A DNA stretch of 64,000 nt from Caballeronia insecticola (GTDB lineage Bacteria; Pseudomonadota; Gammaproteobacteria; Burkholderiales; Burkholderiaceae): assembly GCF_000402035.1 (NCBI RefSeq), contig NC_021287.1, positions 2,914,001 through 2,978,000 of the forward strand. The letters run 5' to 3'. Below the pieces are notes generated by a model. The model did not search any database. It was given only the letters and a program-made list of their open reading frames with translations, and was not told the origin of the DNA. The number at the start of each line of letters is the position of its first letter. Position 1 is the stretch's first letter. Position numbers and translations under genes: made by a program. Of this stretch, positions 51,834 to 60,236 are shown one piece after another.

Positions 51834-52825
51834 AACACAGCGCGCGATGGCTCGAAGACGGGCATCGCGCATTGCTCGTGACGGTAGTGAAGACGTGGGG
51901 CTCGTCGCCGCGGCCCGAGGGCGCGATGCTCGCCGTGCGCGACGACGGACACGTGATGGGCTCGGTGTCGGGCGGCTGCATCGAAGACGATCTGATCGAC
52001 CGCGTGCGGCAGCGGGGCATCGAGCAGACGAAGCCCGAAGCGGTGAAATACGGCATCAGCGCCGAAGAGGCGCATCGCTTCGGCCTGCCGTGCGGCGGCA
52101 CGATCCAGCTCGTGCTGGAGCCGTTGACGGCCGCAAGCGGCATCGCGGAACTGTGCGCGGCGGTGGAGAGCGGCAAGCTCGTCGCGCGCACGCTCGACAT
52201 GGCGACGGGCGCGGCGCATCTCGAACCCGCACAGGCCACCGACGGCGTGCTCTTCGACGAAGCGCGGCTCCTCACGATCCACGGCCCGCGTTATCGCATG
52301 CTCGTGATCGGCGCGGGGCAGTTGTCGCGGTATCTGTGCAGCATTGCCGTCGGGCTCGATTATCAGGTGACGGTGTGCGATCCGCGCGTGGAATACACCG
52401 ACGAGTGGGACGTGCCCGGCACGACGATCGTGCGCACCATGCCCGACGACACCGTCATGGACATGAAGCTCGACGAGCGCTGCGCCGTGATCGCGCTCAC
52501 GCACGATCCGAAGCTCGACGATCTCGCGCTCATGGAAGCGCTGAAGACGCCGGCGTTTTACGTCGGCGCGCTCGGTTCGCGGCGCAACAACGCGGCGCGG
52601 CGCGAGCGTCTCAAGGAGTTCGATCTCAGCGATGCCGAACTCGCGCGGCTGCACGGGCCGGTGGGTATCTACATCGGCAGCCGGACGCCGCCGGAAATCG
52701 CGGTTTCGATTCTCGCGGAAGTGACGGCGGCTAAGAACGGCGTGTCGCTGCCGGAACTGCTGCAGGTCGAAGGCGCGAAGGCGGCGCGGGAAATCGCGGG
52801 AACGGGCGAAGTGTGCGGCGTTTGA
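51806..52825 (+). CDS. XdhC/CoxI family molybdenum-cofactor maturation protein
   Basis: The 339-residue protein has the XdhC N-terminal domain (ALLVTVVKTWGSSPRPEGAMLAV, GSVSGGCIEDDL, PCGGTIQLVLEPL) and a Rossmann C-terminal domain (MLVIGAGQLSRYLCSIAVGLDYQVTVCDPR, ALTHDPKLDDLALMEAL, YVGALGSRRN). These proteins bind and sulfurate the molybdenum cofactor before insertion. It overlaps coxG by 28 nt and ends the operon. Confidence 0.93.
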   Translation: MDSVDLEVLKHSARWLEDGHRALLVTVVKTWGSSPRPEGAMLAVRDDGHVMGSVSGGCIEDDLIDRVRQRGIEQTKPEAVKYGISAEEAHRFGLPCGGTIQLVLEPLTAASGIAELCAAVESGKLVARTLDMATGAAHLEPAQATDGVLFDEARLLTIHGPRYRMLVIGAGQLSRYLCSIAVGLDYQVTVCDPRVEYTDEWDVPGTTIVRTMPDDTVMDMKLDERCAVIALTHDPKLDDLALMEALKTPAFYVGALGSRRNNAARRERLKEFDLSDAELARLHGPVGIYIGSRTPPEIAVSILAEVTAAKNGVSLPELLQVEGAKAAREIAGTGEVCGV

Positions 52826-52852
52826 ACGCGATCGGCAGACAACGCGTGGCTA

Positions 52853-52871
52853 TATAATAATCGTTCTCATT
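52853..52871. promoter_or_regulatory. Fur-box-like site overlapping a TATAAT upstream of the PepSY gene
   Basis: The 19-bp sequence reads AATGAGAACGATTATTATA on the minus strand, close to the Fur consensus. Its left end is a perfect TATAAT (52853-52858) that could serve as the -10, so Fur binding would block transcription. Confidence 0.6.
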
Positions 52872-52949
52872 TGCGTGGCCGCTGCGATCGATGTCCGATC
52901 GACGTGCGGCTGACGCGAAGCCCATCTCGTTCAATCGAAGCTTCATCGA

Positions 52950-54179
52950 ATGCCCGGCAAATTCCTGACCGGCGGCGACCGGCGTGCGTCCGCACGCGCT
53001 ACTAAAGCCGCCGACGCCGACGCGCGCTCACCCGTGCAGAGTCGTCACACGAACCGTCACATGAGCCAGCGCGCGTTGCGTGTGTGGTCGATCGTGCATC
53101 GCTGGACGAGTCTCGTCTGCACGGCGTTCATGTTGCTTCTGTGCCTGACGGGCTTGCCGCTCGTGTTCGGCCACGAACTCGACATTCTCACCGGCGACGC
53201 AATCGAAGCGCCCACGCTGCCCGCCGCCCAGGCGAACGCGCGCGCGAGCTACGAAGCGGTGCTGGGCGCGGCGCTCAAGGAACATCCGGGGCATGTGCCG
53301 CAATACATGATCTGGGAGCCGGACGACTTGCTGTTGCCGATCGTCGTCACCGCGCCGCGCGCCGATACGCCGCCCGACGACACGCTCAGCACGACCGTCG
53401 ACGCCCGCACGGCGCAGCCGCTCGGCATGCCGCCCGGCAAGGGCTCGCTCAAGTTCGTGCTGCTGAAACTGCACGTCGATATGTTCGCGGGGCTGTTCGG
53501 CAAGCTCTTTCTCGGCGCGATGGGCGTCGTGTTTCTTGCGGCGATCGTGTCGGGCGTCGTTGTGTATCTGCCGTTCTGGCGCAAGGTCGGGCTGGGACGC
53601 GTGCGGCTGAAGAAGAAGCGGCGCATCGTGTGGCTCGACTGGCATAACGCGATCGGCATGCTGACGCTCGCGTGGGCGCTGCTCGTCGGCACGACGGGCT
53701 CGATCAACACGCTCGCCGATCTGATGCTCGAAGCGTGGCGCAACGATCAGCTCGCGCAGATGCTCGCGCCGTATCACGGACAGCCGCCGGTGAGCGCGCG
53801 CGTATCCGTCGACGATGCCGTGAAGACTGCACGCGATGTCGCGCCGGACATGATTCCGTCGTTCGTCGCGTTTCCGGGGACGCGTTTCGCGAGTCCGCAT
53901 CACTATGCCGTGTGGATGCGCGGCGACGGTATTCTCACGACGCGCATGCTGCGTCCGGTGCTCGTCGATGCAACGACGGGCGCGCTCACGGATTCACGCG
54001 AATTGCCGTGGTATCTGAAGATGCTGCTGGGCTCGCAGCCGCTGCATTTCGGCGATTTCGGCGGGATGCCGCTCAAGATTTTCTGGGCGGCGTTCGACGT
54101 GCTGACGATCGTCGTTTTGGGGAGCGGGCTTTATTTGTGGCTCACGCGGCATAATCCGGGCAAGCGGAAGAGCGGTTGA
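52950..54179 (+). CDS. PepSY-associated TM protein (FsrB/PiuB-like)
   Basis: The 409-residue inner-membrane protein (372 if it starts at ATG 53061, MSQRALRVWSIVHRW) has four membrane helices: VCTAFMLLLCLTGLPLVFGHE, LGAMGVVFLAAIVSGVVVYLPFW, AIGMLTLAWALLVGTTGS and IFWAAFDVLTIVVLGSGLYLWL. A PepSY-type periplasmic domain lies between. Conserved His occur in TM-flanking VHRWTSL, HEL, KLHVDMF and DWHNAIG, as in haem-binding ferric-siderophore reductases. A Fur-box-like site upstream supports iron control. The first 37 residues look non-conserved, so the second start may be correct. Confidence 0.87.
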   Translation: MPGKFLTGGDRRASARATKAADADARSPVQSRHTNRHMSQRALRVWSIVHRWTSLVCTAFMLLLCLTGLPLVFGHELDILTGDAIEAPTLPAAQANARASYEAVLGAALKEHPGHVPQYMIWEPDDLLLPIVVTAPRADTPPDDTLSTTVDARTAQPLGMPPGKGSLKFVLLKLHVDMFAGLFGKLFLGAMGVVFLAAIVSGVVVYLPFWRKVGLGRVRLKKKRRIVWLDWHNAIGMLTLAWALLVGTTGSINTLADLMLEAWRNDQLAQMLAPYHGQPPVSARVSVDDAVKTARDVAPDMIPSFVAFPGTRFASPHHYAVWMRGDGILTTRMLRPVLVDATTGALTDSRELPWYLKMLLGSQPLHFGDFGGMPLKIFWAAFDVLTIVVLGSGLYLWLTRHNPGKRKSG

Positions 54180-54280
54180 CTTAGTCACGAGTAACAGCGC
54201 CATCGCGAGCCAACGGAGCCGCAGAAAAATTCGGATTCCTTCGCAAGAAATAAATGCTCTCAATGCATAAGCTGACGGTC

Positions 54281-54302
54281 GCCCTGCGAGGCCTCGCAGG
54301 GC
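54281..54302. promoter_or_regulatory. 22-bp perfect palindrome upstream of dinD
   Basis: Arms GCCCTGCGAGG / CCTCGCAGGGC make a perfect palindrome with no spacer. Its centre has the CTG-N10-CAG layout of an SOS box, but with GC-rich inner bases. It lies 36 bp before the dinD-like start. It may be a LexA-type operator or simply a hairpin. Confidence 0.45.
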
Positions 54303-54337
54303 TTCGATCGCGGCCTCAACCATTTGGGAGACAAAGG

Positions 54338-55180
54338 ATGTCCGAGACCAGAACCATTGCTTCGAATCATCACCAAACGTTTGAAAGCATCAAGCAGACA
54401 AACGCGTCCGATGGCGAATTCTGGTTCGCGCGCGACCTTGCGCCATTGCTGGAATATCGGGACTGGCGAAACTTTCTGCAGGTGATCGACAAGGCGAAGG
54501 TAGCGTGCGCGCGCTCGGACCATCGAGTTGCCGACCATTTCGGTGAGGTCACCAAAATGGTCCAACTCGGCTCCGGCGCGAAGCGGCCTGTGCCTGATCT
54601 CACCTTGTCGCGATACGCATGCTATTTGATTGTTCAGAACGGCGATCCGTCGAAGCTCGTGATCGCAAATGGTCAGACGTACTTCGCGCTCCAAACTCGT
54701 CGTCAGGAACTTGGCGACGCGAAGGCGTTTTCAGGCATGTCGGAAGATCAGCGCCGCCTGATGCTTCGTGGCGAGCTCGCCCATCACAACAAGATACTGG
54801 GCGCGGCGGCGCGCACTGCCGGAGTGGAAAGCACACTGGACTACGCGATATTCCAGGACCACGGATACAAAGGGCTGTACGGCGGCCTGGGAGCCAAAGA
54901 CATTCACGCCAGGAAATCGCTCAAGAAAAGCCAGAAAATCCTGGACCACATGGGCAGTACGGAGCTTGCCGCCAATCTGTTCCGCGCAACCCAGACAGAA
55001 GAGAAATTGCGACGCGATGAAGTAAGCGGAAAGCAGAGGGCGAACCAGACTCACTTCGACGTGGGAACGAAAGTGCGCGAAACCATTCGAGAGCTCGGCG
55101 GGACCATGCCAGAAGCTTTGCCGACGCCGGAAACGAGCATCCGGCAGATCGAGCGCGCCCATAACAAGTCGACCGATTGA
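54338..55180 (+). CDS. dinD: DinD-like DNA-damage-inducible protein (BRO-N family)
   Basis: The 280-residue protein has an N-terminal BRO-N-like region (DGEFWFARDLAPLLEYRDWRNFLQVIDKAKVAC, DLTLSRYACYLIVQNGDPSKL) and the DinD signature region (KILGAAARTAGVESTLDYAIFQDHGYKGLYGGLGAKDIHARK, ILDHMGSTELAANLFRATQTEEKLRRD). DinD inhibits RecA filaments in E. coli. Codon use is less GC-biased than in its neighbours, and it splits two PepSY genes, which suggests acquisition by transfer. The ATG at 54338 has a GGGAG ribosome-binding site. Confidence 0.9.
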   Translation: MSETRTIASNHHQTFESIKQTNASDGEFWFARDLAPLLEYRDWRNFLQVIDKAKVACARSDHRVADHFGEVTKMVQLGSGAKRPVPDLTLSRYACYLIVQNGDPSKLVIANGQTYFALQTRRQELGDAKAFSGMSEDQRRLMLRGELAHHNKILGAAARTAGVESTLDYAIFQDHGYKGLYGGLGAKDIHARKSLKKSQKILDHMGSTELAANLFRATQTEEKLRRDEVSGKQRANQTHFDVGTKVRETIRELGGTMPEALPTPETSIRQIERAHNKSTD

Positions 55181-55243
55181 TACAGACGCGGTTCTCGGCG
55201 GACACGCCGAGAACCGCCAACACGTCGCTTTGTCTTCTGCGCT

Positions 55244-55969
55244 TCAAATCAACCCACAAACCACCGCCGCAACCAGCGACGCCGCTACGATCACCACGCC
55301 CGTCGTGCGGCGCTTATTGAGCTCGGTCCACAGCAGCACGCCCGTCAGCGAGAGCAGGATGATGCTGCCCGCGAACGTATCGATGAGCAGCACCCAGCCC
55401 ACGCTCAGGCCCACACCTTTGTGCAGGTTGGTCATCATCGCGAGGAAGGTGTTCTCGGTGCGTTTCACCGAGACGAAGTTGTTGCCCACCCAATACTCCG
55501 CCATCACGCTGCCGCCCGGCGCGGCGACCATCACCGACCATTGCTCCGGCTGCATCGTGCTCTTGTCGCCCCAGCCGACCGGATGCGCCGGCTCGCGCTT
55601 CGCACGCCCGAGATTGCCTTCGATCTTCAATTCCTTCTTGAGCCACGCGCCCATGTCGCGCGGCGTCTTGAAGCCCTCGGCGGGCAGCGGCATCTGCATC
55701 TGCGTTACCTGCGGCTCACCGGTGGAAATCCGCAGCGGCGGCGCGCGGTGGTTCAGCAGAAATCCCGTCACGCCGAACAGCAGGCCGAGCAGCGCGCCCC
55801 ACAAGCCGATCCAGCCGTGCACCTTGCGCAGCCACTTGAGGAACGTCGAGCGCCGCGAGCGGTTCTTGCGCACGAATTGCTCGGCGTCGTCGATCAGGCG
55901 GCCGTGCGGGCGGTAGTGCGAGCCGCTCGTCGCGGGCGGCTGCGGATTGAGGGTGTCAGGCGCGTTCAC
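55244..55969 (-). CDS. PepSY domain membrane protein
   Basis: The 241-residue protein has a cytoplasmic basic N-terminus and three membrane segments (WIGLWGALLGLLFGVTGFLLN, WVLLIDTFAGSIILLSLTGVLLW and VVIVAASLVAAVVCGLI). A periplasmic PepSY-like domain is between them. Conserved His in RKVHGWIGL and TNLHKGVGL are typical of this haem-linked group. A near-perfect Fur box lies about 110 bp upstream. It probably works in iron or haem metabolism. Confidence 0.87.
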   Translation of the reverse strand: MNAPDTLNPQPPATSGSHYRPHGRLIDDAEQFVRKNRSRRSTFLKWLRKVHGWIGLWGALLGLLFGVTGFLLNHRAPPLRISTGEPQVTQMQMPLPAEGFKTPRDMGAWLKKELKIEGNLGRAKREPAHPVGWGDKSTMQPEQWSVMVAAPGGSVMAEYWVGNNFVSVKRTENTFLAMMTNLHKGVGLSVGWVLLIDTFAGSIILLSLTGVLLWTELNKRRTTGVVIVAASLVAAVVCGLI

Positions 55970-56077
55970 GCGTCTCTCCGGATTGAGATATTCGAAATTC
56001 GACAGACAAAGCCCCGCTCCGATCGGCCGGGCGCGGCCTTGGCGGCCCTAAGCGCGGCGATCGACGGGAAGCAGGCG

Positions 56078-56096
56078 AATGAGAATTGTTATCATT
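56078..56096. promoter_or_regulatory. Fur box upstream of the PepSY gene
   Basis: AATGAGAATTGTTATCATT matches the 19-bp Fur consensus closely, with inverted halves around the centre. It lies between srkA and the PepSY gene, upstream of the latter. Confidence 0.75.
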
Positions 56097-56162
56097 ACAC
56101 GCGGAAAATCGCTTTTCAATGGTTTGCGATTTCCTGACAGTTCGCGGATGTGACGAAAAATT

Positions 56163-57194
56163 TCAAACGGGCCAGAGCGGGCCTTCCTGCATCGCGCCGA
56201 TCTGCTCGCGCAGTTCGAGGATGCGGTCTTCCCAATAGCGTTGCGAGTTGAACCACGGAAAGGCGGCTGGGAACGCCGGATCGTTCCAGCGGCGCGCGAG
56301 CCACGCCGAATAATGGATCAGCCGCAATGTGCGCAGCGCCTCGACGAGATGCAGTTCGCGCGGATCGAATTCGCAGAAGTCTTCGTATCCGGCGAGCAGA
56401 TCGGCCAGAGCGTTCGACGCATCCGCGCGTCCGGCCGGCAGCAGCAGCCACAGATCCTGGATCGCGGGCGCCATGCGGCTGTCGTCGAAATCGACGAAAT
56501 GCGGGCCTGCGTCCGTCCACAGCACGTTACTTGGATGACAGTCGCCGTGCAGGCGCAGATGGCGCACGTCGCCCGCACGGTCGAAACAATGCGCGACGCC
56601 CTCCAGCGCCATCGCGACGACGCTTTCCCAGGCCGCGCGCACATCGGCGGGAATGAAGCCGTGCGTCAGCAGATAATCGCGCGGCTCGTAGCCGAATGTG
56701 GCGATGTCGAGCGTCGGCCGTTCGCGATACGAGTCGATCGCGCCCACCGCGTGAATCCGCCCGATGAAGCGCCCGAGCCATTCGAGCGTGTCGCGGCGAT
56801 CGAGATCGGGCGCGCGTCCGCCGCGCCGCTCGAAGATGGAAAAGCGGAAGCCGTCGAATTCGTGGAGCGTCGCGCCGTCGAGCGTGCGCGCGGGAACGGC
56901 CGGAATCTCCCGTTCGACGAGGCTCGCGACGAACGCGTGTTCTTCGAGAATCGCGGCGTTCGACCAGCGCTTCGGCCGATAAAACTTCGCGACGACCGGC
57001 GGGCCGTCTTCGACGCCCACCTGATACACGCGGTTTTCGTAACTGTTGAGCGGCAGCAGGCGGCCATCCGTGCGCGCGCCCGTGGGCATCAGGACGCTGT
57101 CGAGCGCATCGAGAACGCACTCGGGAGTGAGGCCGGCGAAGGGCGGTGCGTCGTCGGAGGGCGCGGCTGGCGAATCGGGATGGTTGGGGTTCAT
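56163..57194 (-). CDS. srkA: Stress response kinase A (SrkA/YihE/RdoA family Ser/Thr kinase)
   Basis: The 343-residue protein has an APH-like kinase fold. GLTPECVLDALDSVLMPTGARTDGRLLPLNSYENRVYQVGVED (family N-terminus), VVAKFYRPKRWS with the ATP-binding Lys, catalytic loop HGDCHPSNVLW and metal-binding VDFDDSRMAPAIQDLW are intact. SrkA protects cells against stress-linked death and acts downstream of Cpx in E. coli. It is followed by the PepSY gene on the same strand. Confidence 0.95.
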   Translation of the reverse strand: MNPNHPDSPAAPSDDAPPFAGLTPECVLDALDSVLMPTGARTDGRLLPLNSYENRVYQVGVEDGPPVVAKFYRPKRWSNAAILEEHAFVASLVEREIPAVPARTLDGATLHEFDGFRFSIFERRGGRAPDLDRRDTLEWLGRFIGRIHAVGAIDSYRERPTLDIATFGYEPRDYLLTHGFIPADVRAAWESVVAMALEGVAHCFDRAGDVRHLRLHGDCHPSNVLWTDAGPHFVDFDDSRMAPAIQDLWLLLPAGRADASNALADLLAGYEDFCEFDPRELHLVEALRTLRLIHYSAWLARRWNDPAFPAAFPWFNSQRYWEDRILELREQIGAMQEGPLWPV

Positions 57195-57257
57195 CCCGGC
57201 ATTGTGCCCCCCTTGAGCGCGGAGGGCATCAGCGCATTGGCGCGGCGCGCCGCTTTC

Positions 57258-57470
57258 TCAGTGAACGACCGTATTCGCCGGACGCACGATGTCGCCGGTA
57301 TCGATCAGGTCTTCGAGAAAAAACGGCTCGGTATTGAGCAGCTTGGTCACGCCGGGCTCGCCGGCATACCACGCGACCATTGCCATGTCGCCGAGAATGC
57401 GCATTACGATGCCGCGCGCACCCTGAGGCACGGCAATATGCACTGAGCGGACAATCGAACCGATTTGCAT
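57258..57470 (-). CDS. Conserved small hypothetical protein
   Basis: The 70-residue soluble protein MQIGSIVRSVHIAVPQGARGIVMRILGDM... has a beta-rich, SH3-like pattern (GSIVRS, VAWYAGEPGVTKLL, GDIVRPANTVVH). A GGGGA ribosome-binding site lies 8 bp before the ATG. I do not recognise a named family. It lies upstream of srkA on the same strand. Confidence 0.7.
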   Translation of the reverse strand: MQIGSIVRSVHIAVPQGARGIVMRILGDMAMVAWYAGEPGVTKLLNTEPFFLEDLIDTGDIVRPANTVVH

Positions 57471-57796
57471 GATGAATCCCCGTTTCAACGCCGGCTGAGG
57501 ATGAGACGCCGGTCAATTATTTCACCAAGCACAGGCTTTTCAGGGCTCGTGCACCAGACAATCAATCGCCGCGTCTTTGTTGCGGGTAGCGCGACGCGCG
57601 CGGCTTTCATGAACGATTGTGCTCTTACTTTAGCGCATCGTGGCGCGCCGGCGCGATGGCAATCGCCGCGTTATGTTGTCGATCGCAGACGGTTGACAGT
57701 AATTACTCGGTGATCGTCGCGCGGAGGCCTGGGTCGTATTAGGCAAAACCCTTAGACCGGCGTATCGTTGAGGACTTTGTCAGCGGAGACTTAAAA
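57471..57796. other. Intergenic region upstream of the first MFS gene
   Basis: The 326 bp contain TTGACA (57693-57698) without a clear -10 partner and the left arm of a 12-bp inverted repeat (57745-57756). No gene is seen. Confidence 0.5.
57745..57756. repeat. 12-bp word AAAACCCTTAGA, inverted copy at 59090-59101
   Basis: The exact reverse complement TCTAAGGGTTTT occurs just after the MFS gene (59090-59101), so the gene is bracketed by a perfect 12-bp inverted repeat. Confidence 0.6.
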
Positions 57797-59059
57797 GTGA
57801 CAGCATCACCCGCGCCGCAGCGCCCGAACGCCGCAGGCGACGCCGAGCACGCCGCCGCCGACGCGACGTATCTCGAACGCGGTTCACGTGCGTACTGGCG
57901 CGCGGCGCTCGCGCTGCTGTTCGCCGGCTATGCGACGTTCTCGCTACTGTATTGCGTGCAGCCGCTGCTTCCCGAGTTCACGAAGGCGTTCGGCGTGAGT
58001 CCGGCCGTCAGCGCGCTGTCCGTGTCGGTGAGCACGGCGGCGCTGGCGATTGCGATCTTCATCGCCGGATTCGTATCGGAAAGCTGGAGCCGTCACCGGT
58101 TGATGACGCTTTCGCTGCTGGCGTCGTCGGTGTTGACGGTCGTTGCGGCGATGCTGCCCGACTGGCACGCGCTGCTCGTCGTGCGCGCGCTCGAAGGCTT
58201 CGCGCTCGGCGGCGTGCCCGCGGTCGCGATGGCGTATCTCGCGGAGGAAGTGCATCCCGAAGGCCTCGGGCTCGCGATGGGTTTGTATGTCGGCGGCACG
58301 GCCATCGGCGGAATGGCGGGGCGCGTGATCAGCGGCATTCTCGCGGATCTGTTCGGCTGGCGTATCGCCATCGGCGGGATCGGGCTGCTCGGCCTGCTCG
58401 CGACGCTCGCGTTTCGCGCGCTGCTGCCGCCGTCGCGGCGCTTCAAGCCACGGCGCGGTGTGGGCTTTGCGCATCATCGGCGCTCGCTTGCCGGGCATTT
58501 GCGGCATGGCGGCCTGCCGTTTCTGTTTCTGATCGGCTTCGTGCTGATGGGCAGCTTCGTCACGCTCTACAACTATGTCGGCTACCGGCTGCTCGGCGCG
58601 CCGTTTCAGCTGAACCAGACGCAGATCGGCGCGATCTTCACCGTCTATCTGACCGGCGTGATCGCGTCGCCGTGGTCCGGCAAAATGGCCGATGCCTTCG
58701 GACGCGGCCGCGTGCTGATCGCAAGCCTCCTGCTGATGATGCTCGGCATCGCGCTCACGTTGTCGTATTCGCTGCCGGTGATCATCGCGGGCATCGCGTG
58801 CCTGACCTTCGGATTCTTTGCCGGGCACTCGGTCGCCAGCGGCTGGGTCGGGCGGCTCGCGGCGCAGGCCAAAGGGCAGGCCGCGGCGCTTTATCTGCTC
58901 GCGTATTACCTCGGCTCCAGTCTGATCGGATCGTATGGCGGCCATTTCTGGACCGCGTTCGGCTGGCCGGGCGTCGCCGGTTTGATCGGCACGTTGCTCG
59001 TGGTCGGCCTGGCGGGCGCGGCGTGGCTGAACCGGCGCGAGCGAGCCGCTATCACCTGA
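57797..59059 (+). CDS. MFS transporter, YnfM/arabinose-efflux-like (12 TM)
   Basis: The 420-residue inner-membrane protein has 12 predicted helices. The family entry YWRAALALLFAGYATFSLLYCVQPLLPEFTKAFGVSPAVSALSVSV is like YnfM. Motif A-like SRHRLMTLSL and RVLIASLLLM loops and GLAMGLYVGGTAIGGMAGRVISGILADLFGWRIA (motif C-like) are present. It is probably an efflux pump for small molecules of unknown nature. It starts with GTG after a GGAG; the N-terminal 30 residues are Ala/Pro-rich. Confidence 0.9.
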   Translation: MTASPAPQRPNAAGDAEHAAADATYLERGSRAYWRAALALLFAGYATFSLLYCVQPLLPEFTKAFGVSPAVSALSVSVSTAALAIAIFIAGFVSESWSRHRLMTLSLLASSVLTVVAAMLPDWHALLVVRALEGFALGGVPAVAMAYLAEEVHPEGLGLAMGLYVGGTAIGGMAGRVISGILADLFGWRIAIGGIGLLGLLATLAFRALLPPSRRFKPRRGVGFAHHRRSLAGHLRHGGLPFLFLIGFVLMGSFVTLYNYVGYRLLGAPFQLNQTQIGAIFTVYLTGVIASPWSGKMADAFGRGRVLIASLLLMMLGIALTLSYSLPVIIAGIACLTFGFFAGHSVASGWVGRLAAQAKGQAAALYLLAYYLGSSLIGSYGGHFWTAFGWPGVAGLIGTLLVVGLAGAAWLNRRERAAIT

Positions 59060-59089
59060 TCAAACGAAAGCCGATTGAAATAAGCGGAA

Positions 59090-59101
59090 TCTAAGGGTTT
59101 T
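59090..59101. repeat. Right arm of the inverted repeat (TCTAAGGGTTTT)
   Basis: This is the reverse complement of 57745-57756. It is part of a longer TAAGGGTTTTTAC word similar to 24369-24380. Confidence 0.6.
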
Positions 59102-59283
59102 TACGTGTCCGCTTAATAGCGAATCGCGCTGCGCCTTGTCGCGCAAGGCTTCGCTGAAGCAATCGTTTCCCGTCGCACGAAGATGGGCCTACGCTCGCTC
59201 GGGCGCGGCCTATACTCGAACTGTCGAGGCGGTTTTATCGCTGGACGACTAAAAGCTGCAGGCTGGATGATGGGAGACGCACT

Positions 59284-59466
59284 ATGACGTACTTCACGAT
59301 CGGCGACTTCATTCTGATCATCCCGATGGCGCTCGCCGGCGCACTGTTTCTCGGGGCTATTCCTTGCGCCACGCATTTCAAGAACAACGCGCTACGGGTA
59401 TTCGGTGCGCTTCTTGGTGTGCTCGCCGCATTTCTACTCGTTGAAGGTCTGCCCGCGCTGATATAG
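59284..59466 (+). CDS. Small hydrophobic membrane protein
   Basis: The 60-residue protein has two predicted helices (FILIIPMALAGALFLGAI and VFGALLGVLAAFLLVEGL) separated by PCATHFKNNA. GGGAG lies 8 bp before the ATG. Function and family are unknown to me. It is convergent with the dienelactone hydrolase gene. Confidence 0.65.
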   Translation: MTYFTIGDFILIIPMALAGALFLGAIPCATHFKNNALRVFGALLGVLAAFLLVEGLPALI

Positions 59467-59495
59467 CGGCCGCCCGCGCCTGATACCGTTTCAAC

Positions 59496-59519
59496 GGCGC
59501 GCGTTTTGACGCGCGCGCC
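59496..59519. repeat. 24-bp repeat, copy 1 (hairpin-forming), 3' of the dienelactone hydrolase gene
   Basis: The element GGCGCGCG-TTTTGA-CGCGCGCGCC forms a GC hairpin and is nearly identical (22 of 24) to 60326-60349. It lies between two convergent genes, so it could be a bidirectional terminator. Confidence 0.5.
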
Positions 59520-59531
59520 GCTTCGCTTCTA

Positions 59532-60236
59532 TTACAGATGCTCGCCCAGGAAGGTCAGCGTGCGCCCGTGCGCGAGGCCTGACGCCTTCGCGCTATACGA
59601 TGCGCGATCGCCGCAATTGAAGCCGTGATCGGCCTGCGGATACACGTACAGTTCGGCGTCCTTGCGGCCGGCGAACTTTTGACGGACAGCGTCCACGGCG
59701 TCGGCCGGAATGTGCGCGTCGAGTTCGCCGTAGTGGAACTGCATCGGCACCTTGATCTGATCGGCTTTGTCGAGCGCGTTCTGAATGCCGCCGCCGTAGT
59801 ACGCCACGCCCAGATCCACTGAACCTTGCGCCGCCGCGAGATACGCGAGCCGGCCGCCGAAGCAATAGCCGATCGCCGCAACCTTGCCCGTCACTTCGGG
59901 CAACGCGCGCAATGCCATCGCCGCCGCGCCGACATCGGCGACCGCCGAATCGAGTTGGGTCTTCTGCAGCAGTTCCATCGCCTTTTCGCGGTCCGCGCCT
60001 TCGTAGCCCAACTCGACGCGCGGCTGCGTGCGCCAGAAGACATCGGGCGCGAGCGCGACATAGCCGTCGGCGGCGTACTGGTCCGCGACGCTGCGGATAT
60101 GGCCGTTCACGCCGAAGATCTCCTGCAGGATGATCACGGCGGGACCGGTGCCCGTCTTCGGCAGCGCGAGATAGCCCTGGAAACTGCCGTCAGCGGTGGG
60201 AATGTCGATCCAGCGGGAAGTCACGGATACGGTCAC
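59532..60236 (-). CDS. Dienelactone hydrolase family protein
   Basis: The 234-residue alpha/beta hydrolase has the catalytic Cys125 (AIGYCFGGRLAYLAA), the acid in GELDAHIPADAV and His in ADHGFNCGDRASY, the DLH triad. The oxyanion Glu is in LQEIFGVNGHIRSVADQYA. It probably hydrolyses small lactones or esters, but no aromatic-degradation genes lie nearby. Confidence 0.93.
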   Translation of the reverse strand: MTVSVTSRWIDIPTADGSFQGYLALPKTGTGPAVIILQEIFGVNGHIRSVADQYAADGYVALAPDVFWRTQPRVELGYEGADREKAMELLQKTQLDSAVADVGAAAMALRALPEVTGKVAAIGYCFGGRLAYLAAAQGSVDLGVAYYGGGIQNALDKADQIKVPMQFHYGELDAHIPADAVDAVRQKFAGRKDAELYVYPQADHGFNCGDRASYSAKASGLAHGRTLTFLGEHL

